NCBI GenBank assembly: GCA_033557465.1
Contig: CM066033.1
Coordinates: 710,445,637-710,509,636, forward strand
From: Ichthyophis bannanicus
Taxonomy: Eukaryota > Chordata > Amphibia > Gymnophiona > Ichthyophiidae
Reading direction: 5' to 3'
Length of the DNA: 64,000 bases
Below are positions 9,705-19,906 of this stretch, one piece after another. A program made the position numbers and the translations under genes. Below the pieces are notes generated by a model. It worked only from the letters and a program-made list of their open reading frames with translations, did not search any database and had not been told where the DNA came from. Position 1 is the first letter of the stretch. The number at the start of each line of letters is the position of its first letter.

Positions 9705-11858
9705 TTAGAAACCCTGCAGTTGCTGGGTTTGCTGAGCCTGGTGAGAGGTTGAATTCTGCAGACCAGGACAATGCTTCCCCTGTTTGGGAACATCTGCATG
9801 ATGGGCAAATGATGCATAAAACCTTCTTCTCCTATGGGAAGAAGGTTTGGCAGGACATTTCCTACCTACTGGGACAGAAGAAAGTGCAGAACAGCCCTTA
9901 GGAACAGGTAAGCCAGTGGACAACTGAGTAACCTGACGTAAAGACTCCTTGTTGAAAAGATTGTCTCCAGTACAAGGAGTATGTCCCAGTCTTTGATGTG
10001 CCCATTTGTCTAAGTCTGAAGCCAGGCTCTACGTCGTGCCCCTATAGATATAGCAGAAATCCTGCTAGCAGACTCAAAAGAGTCTAGGGAAGCACGAGTA
10101 AGAAAGCAAGAGATACTCTGGAGATGCTTAAGCAGTGAAGAAGAACCTGCACTCTTGGACTCTGGAAGAGAAGGAATCAAAAGATGTAATTGCTTTGTGA
10201 CCTCCTCAAGAGACAGACTCATATAAAAAATATATGAGAGAATTCTTGCAGAAAGCATAGATGTCTGGAAGGTTTGACGTCCAAAGGCATCTAGTGTCTT
10301 AGACTCACGACCTGGCGGATAAGAAGAGTGCTTTTTCTTACTCTTTATCCGCCTCATTGCTGATTCCACTACTATGGAATGATGAGGAAGTTGAGTCTTT
10401 TGAAACCCTGGAGAGGGGGGCACCTTATATAAGAGATCAGTTGCTCTGGAAGGTGGGGGTACCCTTAAAGGTGTTTCCCACATTCCTAGAAGGAGTTCCT
10501 GCAAGGAATGATGCAAAGGAAGTATTATGTTCTCCTTTGCTGTGGTAGAAACAGAGCCTTGTGCAGGATCATGTCCTGGGATAGGAATGGCAAGAGATCT
10601 TGCTATATCCAGGAGGAAACTCTGAAAAGAGGGATCCCTAACAGGAATCTCCCTTGGACAGGTTAGATCTGAAGAACTAACCTGAGCACCGACAGAACTA
10701 TCCAAATATATTGGAATAGAAGATCCTGCAGAGTGCAGTGTGGAATGCTTAAGGGATGGTCGCCAGTACTAGTTGTCAGGAGCAGCGACCATCATTACCA
10801 CATTGTCCATGCCAAGTATCGACTCCAAGCTTGGTATAGAAAGGAGCGATCCTGTTGAAAAAAGCATGGCAGGAGTTGGGCACGATGTTACTGTGGATAC
10901 CGATACCGATGCCAGTACCGGTACCGATGTCAGAGTCGAGCCCGACAGAGACATCGGAGCAGTAATCAGTGACCGTTCAATCGGTACCGGGGTAACCGAA
11001 AACCTTCGGCCGCTATCCTCGGTACCGAGCCAGCGGTATCGATCGGTGTCGGTACCAAAGCGTATTGGTACCCAGTCTTCCAGACTAGAGATCGATTCCA
11101 AACTAGGCATCGAGGGCAGCTCAATCGGCCCCGAGGGAACCGAGAGCTGCGGATCTGAATCATTGGAACCGAGCCTTCGGTACCGCCAAGAACCGGTACC
11201 AAGGCGAGTCGGTACCCAGTCCTCCAGACTGGAGATCGATTCGAGACTCGGCATCGAAAAAAGCGAGGCTATCGATGCACATCTGGAGGGTACCGACGTC
11301 GGTGGTATCGGTGCAGGAAAATCAGTCTGGAGAAAATCCACCGGTCCCGAAGGTACCGAGGACGCCAGATGACCATCCCTGGTGAGGAGTGTTTCATCCA
11401 ACACCAGTGCCGATGCCGGGGTATCTGTACCGCTCGAAGCGGCTGCCACCACCGGACACGGCTCAGGTATGTTCTGTGAGGGGTGAACCCCAGGAACAAC
11501 CCGAAACCCCTGAAAGGCTTTGGAGACCGAAGACTCCCGCCGGGGTTTTGAAACCAGTGGACCCTCGAGGGCAAGGCCCGGAGCCGTCTACATGCTGTGC
11601 ATGAGACCTACCACTCGAGGGCTGGCTAGTCTTAACAGACTGTTTGTGGGTTACCTGATCCTGTGTAGAAGAAGGAGGGGACGGTGCCCCGAAGTTGGAG
11701 GGAAACCGTGTATCGAGGGAACCTCGATGTTGAAAACCTCTTCTCACCAAAGTGTTGTCAGGACCCAAGCAGGTTAGACACCGACTTCGAGGGTCTAAAA
11801 ATAAAGTTGTACCGCCACAGTCTGAACATTTCTTGGAGAAAGTGGCTGGCGGTTCCAT
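9705..11858 (-). pseudogene. DIRS B gag-like ORF, frameshifted
   Basis: The start is an ATG at 11,858. The first part resembles C gag: a small Cys-rich block (KKCSDCGG, then CLTCLGPD) that may bind zinc. A central Ser/Pro/acidic region contains coding repeats. A later block (10,705-10,010) carries PSPGFQKTQLPHHSIVVESA, near-identical to C gag, and the C-terminus (about 9,923-9,705) ends in a Gln-rich tail. The pieces lie in different frames (11,858-11,463, 11,452-10,769, 10,705-10,010, 9,923-9,705), so at least three indels or stops separate them. The protein presumably packaged the element RNA. No known gag fold can be assigned from motifs. Confidence 0.7.
11026..11270 (-). repeat. 145-bp coding tandem duplication in B gag
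   Basis: The sequence ggtacccagtcttccagac at 11,066 recurs at 11,211 as ggtacccagtcctccagac, with similar flanks on both sides. In protein this doubles the block MPSLESISSLEDWVP followed by a Tyr/Arg/Gly-rich stretch. A third, shorter copy of the MPSLESI word occurs near 10,810. The region is also dense in GGTACC. Confidence 0.75.
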
Positions 11859-12279
11859 GAAGGAAAAAGAAGAGGCCTAATGAACCGTGGGACACTATGA
11901 AGAAAAAATATCCCGTGAAAAAGGAAGATTTTACAAGAAAAGAAAAGAAAACACCGGCGGTACCGGTGGCGTCGGGAAGACAGCCGCGACCACAAGAAAA
12001 CTAAAGAAATAAAACAAGAATTTTCTGCGGTGACAGGAGGACGTCCTGTCGGCTCCGCGGAAAACGAAAACTGAGGAGAGGCAGTTGGGAAAGGCAGGAA
12101 GGCAGCATGCAGGCGTGGTGGGATGCTTCCAAAAGCTCTTTGATTGGACGCTGGGAAGCGTTCCCGCGCAGACTCCGTCGGTACCGACGTACCCATATGT
12201 GAAGACTCATTCCTGCTTGTTCCTGGAGATAGCAAAGATCCTTATCTCCCATCAACAATGTTCCTTAGGAGGAGGTCAA

Positions 12280-12960
12280 GCAACCATCTGATTCACATGA
12301 AAGGGAGATATCACCTTGAGCAAAAAAGGAAGGCATGGGTCAAATGGAAATGGCCTTCTCTGAAAAGGACAAATATGGATCCCAGCAAGACAGAACCTGC
12401 GATTTGGAAATCCACCTTGCCAAACAAATTGTGACCAAGAAAACAGTCTTGAGGGTCAAGCCCTTCAGGGTAGCATGCTCCAGAGGTCCAAAGGGTTCTG
12501 ACACCAGGGCTCTGAGCATCAGACAGAGATCTCAGGAAGGAACAGTGATCAACAGGGAGGACACAAACACCGAACCCCTTGAAACAAACATGAAACATCT
12601 GGGAGCAAGACTAAAGACTTCCAGCCACTGGAACTCTGACACAGGACAAGGCTGCCACTTGGACTCTCAGGGAGGTAAGGAAAAGTCCTTTCCAGACTAT
12701 CCTGCAGAAAGTTAACAGAGCTGGCACCTTGGCAGACTCAGGAACAAGCTGTCGTGCACTGTACCCATGCTCAAAAAGGTACCAGACTCACACGTCTTCT
12801 GGACTGGTAGGACCCTTCAGGCTTGAGCAGAGCGGAAACCACTGCAGGGGAATAGTACTTATACATCTGCTGACTTCCTGCAAGAGCTGAGCCATAAGCA
12901 AGAAGGGAGCGGGGACATCCAGGACAAATGGCCCCTGACACAACCAGCCCCAAAACAGGG
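12280..12960 (-). pseudogene. DIRS G recombinase N-terminal and central remnant
   Basis: Minus-strand reading from about 12,920 gives SLLAYGSAL followed by YYSPAVVSALL, which parallels SILAYGMAIERQRLRRKGYSASVIATLL at the start of the E recombinase. Around 12,440-12,400 the block LKTVFLVTICLARWIS parallels WKTAFLVALCSARRIS, with the first catalytic Arg still recognisable. Stops and frameshifts separate the pieces. Element B cuts the gene near 12,235. Confidence 0.65.
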
Positions 12961-13097
12961 CAGATGAAGAGGAGGAACCTGCAGGAACCACCTCAGGTCC
13001 CTAAACCATGCTCTTCTCATTCAATCCAAAAAAGTGTATGGTCAATTTAAAGAGTGTACAAGTCCAAATTTTCAAAATCACTCACTCTATAAAAAAA

Positions 13098-13270
13098 AGC
13101 TTGTCTGTTCCATAAACAACTCGAATGTTTGTCACAATGCTTTTTAACACCACAGAAGACTATGAAGAAGGTCTCAGCAGTCATGGGCTTATGACAGACT
13201 CGATACAAGATCACTGTCACCATACACGGGGCCCATAACATCAACGACCTTCTCGTAGACACAGAATGAC
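13098..13270 (-). repeat. Penelope inverted terminal module, left copy
   Basis: This is the reverse complement of 15,056-15,228 (tgtctacgagaaggtcgttg in the right copy) with only a few mismatches. The copy stops before the hammerhead, so it is a partial terminal repeat. Confidence 0.85.
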
Positions 13271-13314
13271 CACCACAGCTATATACGTCTATTCCACAAA
13301 TAGCAGCGGTAGAG

Positions 13315-14709
13315 GTGGTAGAGGAGTGCTTACAGCAACGAGGGGATTTGTCATCTGATATGATTGCTTTTGTCACTTGTTTAGCGAGTTTAGCCATACA
13401 TGAAAATTATTTTGTTTTTGAGGGAGTTATATACCATCAAATATCGGATGTGGCGATGGGGGCCACTTGTGCCCCCTCGGTGGCAAACCTTTTCATGGGG
13501 AGGTTTGAGGAAAGATGGATTTATAGGTCCCCCTTTGCTGGTCACTTAAAGTTGTGGTGCAGGTTTATAGACAATGTGTTTGTTTTGTGGCAGGGTACAG
13601 CTGCTGTTTTTCAGGAGTTTATGCAGTGGCTGAAGAAGTGTGAGAAGAATATCCAGTTCACGAGTCTATTTAGCAGTACTGATATTGTGTTTCTTGATGT
13701 TTTGGTACAAAAGAGTTTGAATGGGTGGGTGACATCAGTTTATAAGAAACCCACAGATAGAAACACACTTTTACGTTATAACAGTGCCCATCCAGTGGGG
13801 TTGAGAAATAGTTTGCCGTTCTCCCAATTTATCAGGTATCGCCGGAATTGTTTGAGTGATGCTGATTTTAAACGCCAATCCAAGCCTTTGGCGCGTTTGG
13901 TAGCGAGAGGGTACCCGACAAGGGTAGTTCATGATGCCTATAAGAGGGCATTGTATAACAGCCGTTCCCTTCTGTTAACGCCCAGAAAGAAAGATGATCA
14001 CTCTGGGGGTTGTGAGCAGGTGAATTTAATCTTGAAGTATTCCCCATATAGTTTCAGTATACAGCGGATAATTAAGAAACATTTGGAGGTGGTACGTACC
14101 ATTCTGGAGTTGGAAGATAAAACAGTGAGGTGTGTTTGGCAACGTCAGCGGAATTTACGGGAGTTATTAAGTCTGTCTGTGCTGCGCCCATTGCCCAGTA
14201 CTCGGGCTGTGGATGGGGTGCAGGGACATAGTACCTGTGGACATTGCTCTATCTGTGGTGTTTCTAATGTAATGTCACAATTTGAATATCATGGTGTGCA
14301 TTATAACTTAAAGAAATGGACTTCCTGTGATTCTTCATATGTAGTCTATGGGATTATGTGTCCCTGTAAGTTATTGTATATTGGGAGTACCTGTAGATCT
14401 TTTCGTAAGCGGGTTATAGAGCACAAGAGTAGACTTAAGTGCCAGGTGCAAGAGGCACCTTTAGTACAACATTGTAGTGCGTTCAGCCATTGTTTTTCTG
14501 ATTTACGCTGCTTCTGTATAGACCAGGTATTGGCCGGTAGAGCAGGTAAAACCCGGGAGCAATCGTTGCTGGTGTGTGAACAAAGATGGATCTTTAGGGT
14601 CCGTACAGTGGCCCCTGAGGGCCTGAATCTACAAATTGACTGGGGTGTGTGTATTTTATTTGAGGGGAGGAGTCTGGTTTGTGAAGGAATCCCTGTGTGT
14701 CATGAGTAG
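13315..14709 (+). CDS. Penelope-like reverse transcriptase with GIY-YIG endonuclease (N-terminally truncated)
   Basis: The 464-residue open frame begins in the middle of the RT domain. Seen: the motif MGATCAPSVANLFMG (residues about 48-62), typical of Penelope RT; the catalytic box at residues 84-89 reads FIDNVF, where the family usually has two adjacent Asp, so the second Asp is Asn; PTDRNTLLRYNSAHP follows. A Cys-containing linker (CGHCSICG, about 304-311) precedes the endonuclease, whose GIY-YIG signature is Y345-G-I and YIG at 356-358, followed by R and the EHKSRL block. The C-terminus has REQSLLVCEQRWIFRV and PEGLNLQIDW, also typical. The frame has no stops, which is notable inside decayed DNA, but the missing N-terminus and the Asn make it an unlikely source of active enzyme. 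The first Met is arbitrary. Confidence 0.85.
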   Translation: MVEECLQQRGDLSSDMIAFVTCLASLAIHENYFVFEGVIYHQISDVAMGATCAPSVANLFMGRFEERWIYRSPFAGHLKLWCRFIDNVFVLWQGTAAVFQEFMQWLKKCEKNIQFTSLFSSTDIVFLDVLVQKSLNGWVTSVYKKPTDRNTLLRYNSAHPVGLRNSLPFSQFIRYRRNCLSDADFKRQSKPLARLVARGYPTRVVHDAYKRALYNSRSLLLTPRKKDDHSGGCEQVNLILKYSPYSFSIQRIIKKHLEVVRTILELEDKTVRCVWQRQRNLRELLSLSVLRPLPSTRAVDGVQGHSTCGHCSICGVSNVMSQFEYHGVHYNLKKWTSCDSSYVVYGIMCPCKLLYIGSTCRSFRKRVIEHKSRLKCQVQEAPLVQHCSAFSHCFSDLRCFCIDQVLAGRAGKTREQSLLVCEQRWIFRVRTVAPEGLNLQIDWGVCILFEGRSLVCEGIPVCHE

Positions 14710-14930
14710 GGACGTACTTAGGAGTGGGGTGGAGTGTAGGTTGTAAGTATGCGCGGTGTTTTCTGGACAGCGTGTTGAAAGGAGCTGGCAGGGAGGCTGC
14801 TTTAGGTTAGTTCTAGCCATAGTGCGTTGTGGGTGAGTACCGGGTTGGGAATGGTCCAGTGTTCTTGTTGGATATTTTAATGTGTTGTTGATGGGATGTT
14901 TGTTATTTGTTTTGTTGTTTAGCTGGCATA

Positions 14931-14992
14931 TCCCCTGATGAAGCGAGGGTGCTCGTGAAACGTTTGAGAGCTCTGGATTGAGACGTCGGGGA
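14931..14992 (+). ncRNA. Hammerhead ribozyme in the Penelope 3' region
   Basis: All invariant parts are present: CTGATGA at 14,935-14,941, stem II (gcgag with ctcgt around ggtg), GAAA at 14,957-14,960, stem III (cgttt 14,961-14,965 with agacg 14,981-14,985), and the cleavage triplet GTC at 14,985-14,987. Stem I is formed by tccc before CTGATGA and gggg after GTC, which makes it a type I fold. Hammerheads are documented in Penelope-like elements, where they are thought to process transcripts. Predicted cleavage follows C14,987. Confidence 0.8.
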
Positions 14993-15055
14993 ACAGAATG
15001 GCCATCTATTGCAAGAATTGTTTCAAAGTTAAGTAATTTGCCTTTGGCTGTGTTG

Positions 15056-15228
15056 GTCATTCTGTGTCTACGAGAAGGTCGTTGATGTTATGGGGCCCAT
15101 GTATGGTGACAGTGATCTTGTATCGAGTCTGTCATAAGCCCATGATTGCTGAGACCTTCTTCGTAGTCTTCTGTGGTGTTGAAAAGCATTGTGACAAACA
15201 TTTGAGTTGTTTATGGAACAGACAAGCT
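15056..15228 (+). repeat. Penelope inverted terminal module, right copy
   Basis: This is the partner of 13,098-13,270 in opposite orientation. The short ORF that spans it has no protein support. Confidence 0.85.
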
Positions 15229-15259
15229 TTTTGTTTCTCCTCGTTCAATCCAGCACCAG

Positions 15260-16640
15260 CAGATCAATTCAGACTGGATGGTGACTTATGCGCTGAAGCG
15301 CATGCCCCAATGGCAGCCATGGAGGAAACCCATACAGCAGGTATTGCCATGCCCAGGACTGAACCAGGGCAACAATGCCCTTGGACTCAGTTTTTGTGTG
15401 GTGAATGAAGAAATGGCACACTTTGTCACTGGCGCAGGATGCCATAACTTTCATCATGGGGTGACACCAGTGGCAGAGAAGAATCTAAAAATGCCTCCTG
15501 ACTCAACTCTCACTATCCGGGATCGAGAGAGTGATGACAGAGGTCCGCTTCCACATTGACCAGCCCAGCACTGTGCTGAGCTGACAGAGCTAGGAGGCTC
15601 TTTCCCACCCAGGCAAACCAGAGATCCATCCCCTGGGCCACACACCACATGCCGCCTTGGAGACTGGCATATGCCATTGCCATGGTATAGTTTGAGAACA
15701 ACTTGCCCCACCCTGCCCTTGACCAAGGGCAGGAAAGCACAAGAGGACCAGCCAGATAGCCCTTGCCTTGAGGCAGTTGATAGACCACACCGCCTGTGGC
15801 TCTCCAACAGCGCTTGGCTGTTAGGGCTTCCCAGCTTGTGTCCGTTGCCAGAAGAATCCACAAGTGATCATCCAAAGACATGCCCCTCTTCAAATATCGT
15901 GGGCATAACCACCATCTCAAGCTGGCTCTCACTCCCAGCTGGAGCAGAAGTCTGAGCTTGAACGCTGGTCAGGAAGGGCCGCTAGAGCGGCCTCATATGA
16001 GCATGCCCATGGCACCATCTTGATTGCCACTGCCATCAAGCCAAGCAGCTATAGTTAATCCCAAACCCTGGGAGCCTGTTGAGACCAGAATATCTCAGAT
16101 CTTTCAAACAATCTCTGCAGTCTCTCCTTCAGCAGGTTCTGCCCATTCAAGTATCAAAACCTGCTTCCAGGGATTGGGAAGGCTCCAACAGATGCTTTCC
16201 CCAGTTGACCACCCAGCTGAGGCCTACCAGAAGAACACCACTCAGACCGAACCCCACAAGGCCTCCAACAGAGAACAGGCTCAAATGAACAAGTTAACCA
16301 GAATGGGTGTGCACATAGTCCTTAGCACCATAACGTAGTAGCCACCCCACAATGACCCTGGAGAACATTCTCCCTGGAGAGACTGAAGGGAGGGTGTCAG
16401 ACTGAAAGCGTGAGACAAACACGGCAAAACTCAGACATCTCTGCTGATCCTCCCGGTTTGGGATATGAAAACAAACTTCAGCCAAAACCAGAGACTCTAG
16501 GAACTCCCTTCAACGTATCGCTGAAACCACAGATCGGAGTTACCATTTGGAAGCGCAACACGTGCAAATGAGCATTGACCGCTTTGAGGTCAGTGGTCAG
16601 AAGGAGCCATCCTCCTTTTGGCTTCCCAAAAGAAAGGCAG
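15260..16640 (-). pseudogene. DIRS G pol remnant (RT, RNase H, methyltransferase-like)
   Basis: Minus-strand blocks follow DIRS pol order. At 16,640-16,300 an RT block reads LAEVCFHIPNREDQQRCLSF, parallel to LTEAYLHIPIRSEHQKYLRF in D. At 15,932-15,513 RNase H reads RASLRWWLCPRYLKRGMSL and ends VEADLCHHSLDPG, parallel to QADYLSRHRLDPG. At 15,457-15,269 the last domain reads YLLYGFPPWLPLGHALQRI, parallel to LLYVFPPWPLVGRVIQR. Stops and frameshifts separate these, and I did not find a YLDD box. It is clearly older than the pol genes of C, D and E. Confidence 0.75.
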
Positions 16641-18104
16641 TAACCAACTTCAAAGGAGGAATGGCATCATCCAGCAGGAGAGACTAAATCCACAGGAGCA
16701 GGGCTGGAAGGGTCAATCCTGCACACACCATCAACTGGAGAATAGCAGTTGCGGTTGTGAACGGACTCTTCAGCAGAGTCCATCTTTCTATCCATGGTGT
16801 CCTTTAAGGCCAATCTGACCTTGCAGGTCTGGAGGCTCACTTTGTGACTTCCATGACTTGTGCCACCACTCCTCTCCAAGAGAGCTCACCTCCCTTTACA
16901 CGCCTTAATCCCTCTAAGCGGGAAATTGATAAGAACCCATTTCTACCAGAACATGTTCTTGATTACATCCAGAAACCAAGACTATTGTGACTATCCACAC
17001 GGTCTGTAGAAACTGGGAAGCTGCAGCCCTGCTTCGTCACTGCAGCATCAGCTACAACCAGGAGGAGGAAGTTTGAGCAATCCATGCTGCTAGATCCCCC
17101 TTCTGGGACAGGCAGAAAATGCCAATCACCACATGAATCTCTGATAGTGTTAACACTTTTTTTTTTGCATCAGACTCCTCAACCGAGACACGAGAACCAC
17201 GACTCAAATCCACAGTCTTGGACAGACCCTAGCCGACCCCTATCTCCAGAAGACAACTTCCGTCTGGGCTGCTTAATAGGAGTCACTCAAGCAAGGCTTC
17301 TACACTCTGCCCATCCCTCACGTGACTGAGCTTGAGGGAATCCAAAGTTTGCAGGGTCTGAACTTCTGCACTAAAGACCAAGTGTGCCAAAGAAAGAAAA
17401 AGGATTCTGTTGTTCTGGCAGTTCCCACCTCAAGGTAGGAGGAGACTGATGGCGCTGTGGGTGAGAATACTAGCCCAGTCTTAAGTTCCGATGTCCATGC
17501 TTCTGGTCATTCCCCTTCCTTGGAGGGCTCGGCTTCAGCTGTGTCCCTCGTGTTAGGGGATCATTCTCGGGGAGGGGAGCTCCCAGAATATGGGTTGTCC
17601 GAAGAAGAGAGATGGGCCCACCAGTGAAAAGTCAGAGACTGCCATGTAGGATGAATCCATTGAAGAGGCTCTTCACTTGTCATAGGTCAAACAACGCTTC
17701 CTGGAAGAAGACAGAAAGAATTAAGGCAAGACAAACATTTGCACATGCTAAGGCTGTGTAGGCACAAAAGCGCATGCTAACGGAGCATGTACATGACCAT
17801 ATGTTATGGGTACTTGGGCATGAATTCGTGGTGAAGCCACTCAAGTAGAACATGTGCTTGGGACTGTTTAGGCGTAAGGCGTGCAAAGACAGAAAACATT
17901 AACAGCACACATTGGAAAATGGCGGGAAGAGCTGATGCCAAGCCAATGGTCTCCTGCGATCCACCCTGACTTATGCCCCAAAACAGACAAGTTCAGGAGC
18001 CTCCATAAAGGACAATAATGAATTAAAGCCTTGGTACTCACCCCCTGGGAGGGAGCCTCAGGCAGGGCAAACCATGCCAGGCTCAGAGATACTCCTCAGC
18101 ATGG
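16641..18104 (-). other. DIRS G gag region and leader, decayed
   Basis: By position this should hold the G gag-like ORF and 5' leader on the minus strand. I see only short ORFs and no block that aligns convincingly with the gag of C, D or E. Confidence 0.4.
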
Positions 18105-18204
18105 AGAATGAAACCTGGGCATTTCATTGGCTATCTGTTTCCATCAACCTACTGGTAGGGGAACAGAATCCACTTGTCTAGATTGGTCTAGCAGGACGAT
18201 ATGG
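18105..18204 (-). repeat. DIRS G left terminal repeat
   Basis: Its reverse complement (catatcgtcctgctagacc, then agacaagtgg, then the stretch up to aatgcccaggt) matches 6,030-6,330 around the hAT MITE. The pair defines G as one element about 12.2 kb long including inserts. Confidence 0.8.
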
Positions 18205-18944
18205 AAACAGTATTTATATACAGAAATTAGGCAACTATAAAATTGTTCAGGAGTATGCATACATTAAAAGTACATGCTACTTATACTTTTCTAGGGTATA
18301 TGCATAGGCATTCCTGGATGTGGAGGCTGGATAGAACTAGGGCAGAGTCCTGAAATGAGCATATATCCATGCAAACGTAGGTGGAAAAATTGTGCCTACC
18401 ATGGAGCAGATGTAACTATGCAGGAGCTTGCAGGATGGTTCATGATGAAGGCATGTCTGGTTTTTTTTTTTTTATAAAATAGGCACAATATATGCATCTA
18501 TGTGCCTTCGCAGCCTGGACACTCTGTTGCAAAATTACACTCTGAGGGAGTAAGTTTATAAAACATGCTTTACATATGAAAAAGGGCTCTTATAAAATCA
18601 ATGGCCCCTTTTTACTAAAGGCCGCTAAGGAATCGCAATTAAAGTGCTACAGTAAATAAATTCATGTTACTTGTAGAGCCTGTGCATTTAGCTGTCAGAG
18701 GCATGACGAGCATGTACCCTGCAGCTAATGTGCAAAGGGTTTGCCTCACTTGCACTTCACTATAGCAGGTTCACTTAATGACTCCTATAGAGGAGTCAGT
18801 GGCAGTGTTGTTGGGAAGGAGCAGGGGCAGAGTTTGTGTATTTTATGAAAATACATGTGTGCATTTACACCACCTTTGGAGCAGGTGTAAAGGTTTGTGT
18901 GCAAATTTGTGCTCTGGCTGTTTATTTTATAAAGGTGTGGAAAA
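18205..18944. other. Unassigned spacer
   Basis: Flanking sequence of about 740 bases with a 12-base T run and a stretch at 18,600-18,790 (ggcccctttttactaaaggc) that may be a short non-autonomous repeat. No ORF or paired termini established. Confidence 0.4.
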
Positions 18945-18945
18945 A

Positions 18946-19174
18946 TAACCTAATGGTTAGAACACTGGCTTGGGAACCAAGAGACCAGGCTTTGATTCCC
19001 ACTATTACTCCTTGTGGCCTTGAGCAAGTCACTTAACCCTCCACTGCACCAGAAAAATCCAAGTTATCAATGTCCCTGTTTAATCTAAATTACCAAATTT
19101 AAGTTACAATGTAAACTGCTTTGACTGAAATGATAAAGCGGTATAAAAAATCTGTTAAATAAAATAAAAATAAA
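18946..19174 (+). mobile_element. tRNA-derived SINE, full length
   Basis: The head carries polymerase III boxes: an A-box-like taatggttagaac and a B-box-like ctttgattccc. Then come tgtggccttgagcaagtcac, a unique body, and a tail atgtaaactgctttga...aaagcggtataaa ending in an A-rich stretch. The aaagcggtata-type tail is shared with LINE and SINE copies elsewhere in the window. Non-coding. Confidence 0.85.
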
Positions 19175-19680
19175 GGCACCTCCGTACCTATGTTTTAATG
19201 TTTAACTACCTCATATCTTATTTGTTTTGGGGGGGGGGGGGGGGTTATGGCTGTAGTAATCCACTAAGAATTTTGAGATCAGCAGGCGAGAAAGTATACT
19301 AATACATGTTACCTTTATAAAATGGGCTTAAAAGAAGGACTTAATCGTAGGCAGCCTTTCATAAAATTACCCGCTGCATGCATAAAGATGAATAGTTCAG
19401 CTGCTGGGTATTTCTCTTTAGCACTAAGTGGAGATGTGATGTCTCTTAAACAAATGAGCTGCTAGGGCAACTTCTGTGAATGTGTTTGAATTACAGTTCC
19501 CCTGAGGCAGGCATTCTATGCTGAAAGACTGGTGTCAGTGTGATGCACCTTCAGGCACAGTTCTTTAAAGAACGTTTCATAAATCAGTTTGAAAAGTAAT
19601 GAAATATGCTGGCTTAGCATTTTAGTAAATGATAATGCGCACATGAGCACTGTCAACTAATAATGCATCTATACCAGTTT

Positions 19681-19906
19681 ATATTTATTTAACAGGTTTT
19701 TTTTTAATCAATTCAGTCAAAGTGGTTTACATTGTAACTTAAACTTGGTAATGTACATTAAACATGGACATTGATAACCCTCCATGGCCTCAGAAAAATC
19801 CAAGTTAAGTGTCTTGCCCAATGCCACAAGGAGTGCTAGTGAGAATTGAATGCTGGTCTCTTGGTTCTCAAGCCAGTGTTCTAATCATTAGGCTATTCCT
19901 CCACTC
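19681..19906 (-). mobile_element. tRNA-derived SINE, antisense copy
   Basis: This is the reverse complement of the SINE at 18,946-19,174: tail (aaagtggtttacattgtaac) on the left, B-box and A-box on the right (gttctaatcattaggctatt). It ends next to a second SINE head in the opposite sense, which makes a short palindrome. Confidence 0.85.

Larger units (their letters stand above)
6984..12234 (-). mobile_element. DIRS element B, decayed, nested in G
   Basis: The minus-strand DIRS element belongs to the same family as C: its termini, internal region and gag start all match C. The right end is at about 6,984 (agcacagttacttacc) and the left end is at about 12,230-12,234 (gttcctggagat). Left and right terminal repeats pair over about 180 bases (6,990-7,165 with 12,060-12,225). 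Gag is long but frameshifted. The 7,340-9,700 stretch is where pol and recombinase belong and holds only scattered homology. The insertion splits the recombinase of G, so B is younger than G. Its decay relative to C shows it is older than C. Confidence 0.88.
13029..15239 (+). mobile_element. Penelope-like element (5'-truncated) inserted in G
   Basis: The element contains an RT plus GIY-YIG endonuclease ORF, a hammerhead ribozyme downstream of it, and an inverted repeat pair flanking the ORF (about 13,098-13,270 with 15,056-15,228). The insertion is bounded by a 13-base direct repeat with one mismatch, ctc(a/g)ttcaatcca, at 13,016-13,028 and 15,240-15,252, which I read as the target duplication. 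Removing the element rejoins DIRS G sequence between its methyltransferase-like and recombinase parts. Inverted terminal-type repeats and 5' truncation are known features of Penelope-like retroelements. Confidence 0.88.
5997..18204 (-). mobile_element. DIRS element G, old and decayed, host of three later insertions
   Basis: The minus-strand element begins at its left end near 18,204 and finishes at its right end near 5,997. The ends are recognised because about 18,105-18,204 is the inverted copy of 6,030-6,330 (with a MITE removed), and because an internal complementary region at 6,575-6,690 joins complements of both ends. Between them, minus-strand remnants appear in the expected order: RT (about 16,640-16,300), RNase H (15,930-15,500), methyltransferase-like domain (15,460-15,270) and recombinase (12,960-12,300 and 6,980-6,700). 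Element B sits within the recombinase, a Penelope-like element sits between the methyltransferase and recombinase parts, and a hAT MITE sits in the right terminal repeat. Own length without inserts is about 4.6 kb. Confidence 0.8.

Noticed and set aside
15064..15408. 114-codon frame after the Penelope ORF
   Set aside because: It spans the terminal module, the target duplication and the start of DIRS G sequence, so it cannot be one gene.
17400..17660. Plus-strand stretch reading like an acidic gag segment (GGELPEYGLSEEERW)
   Set aside because: It is in the wrong orientation for element G and too short to align; probably coincidence.
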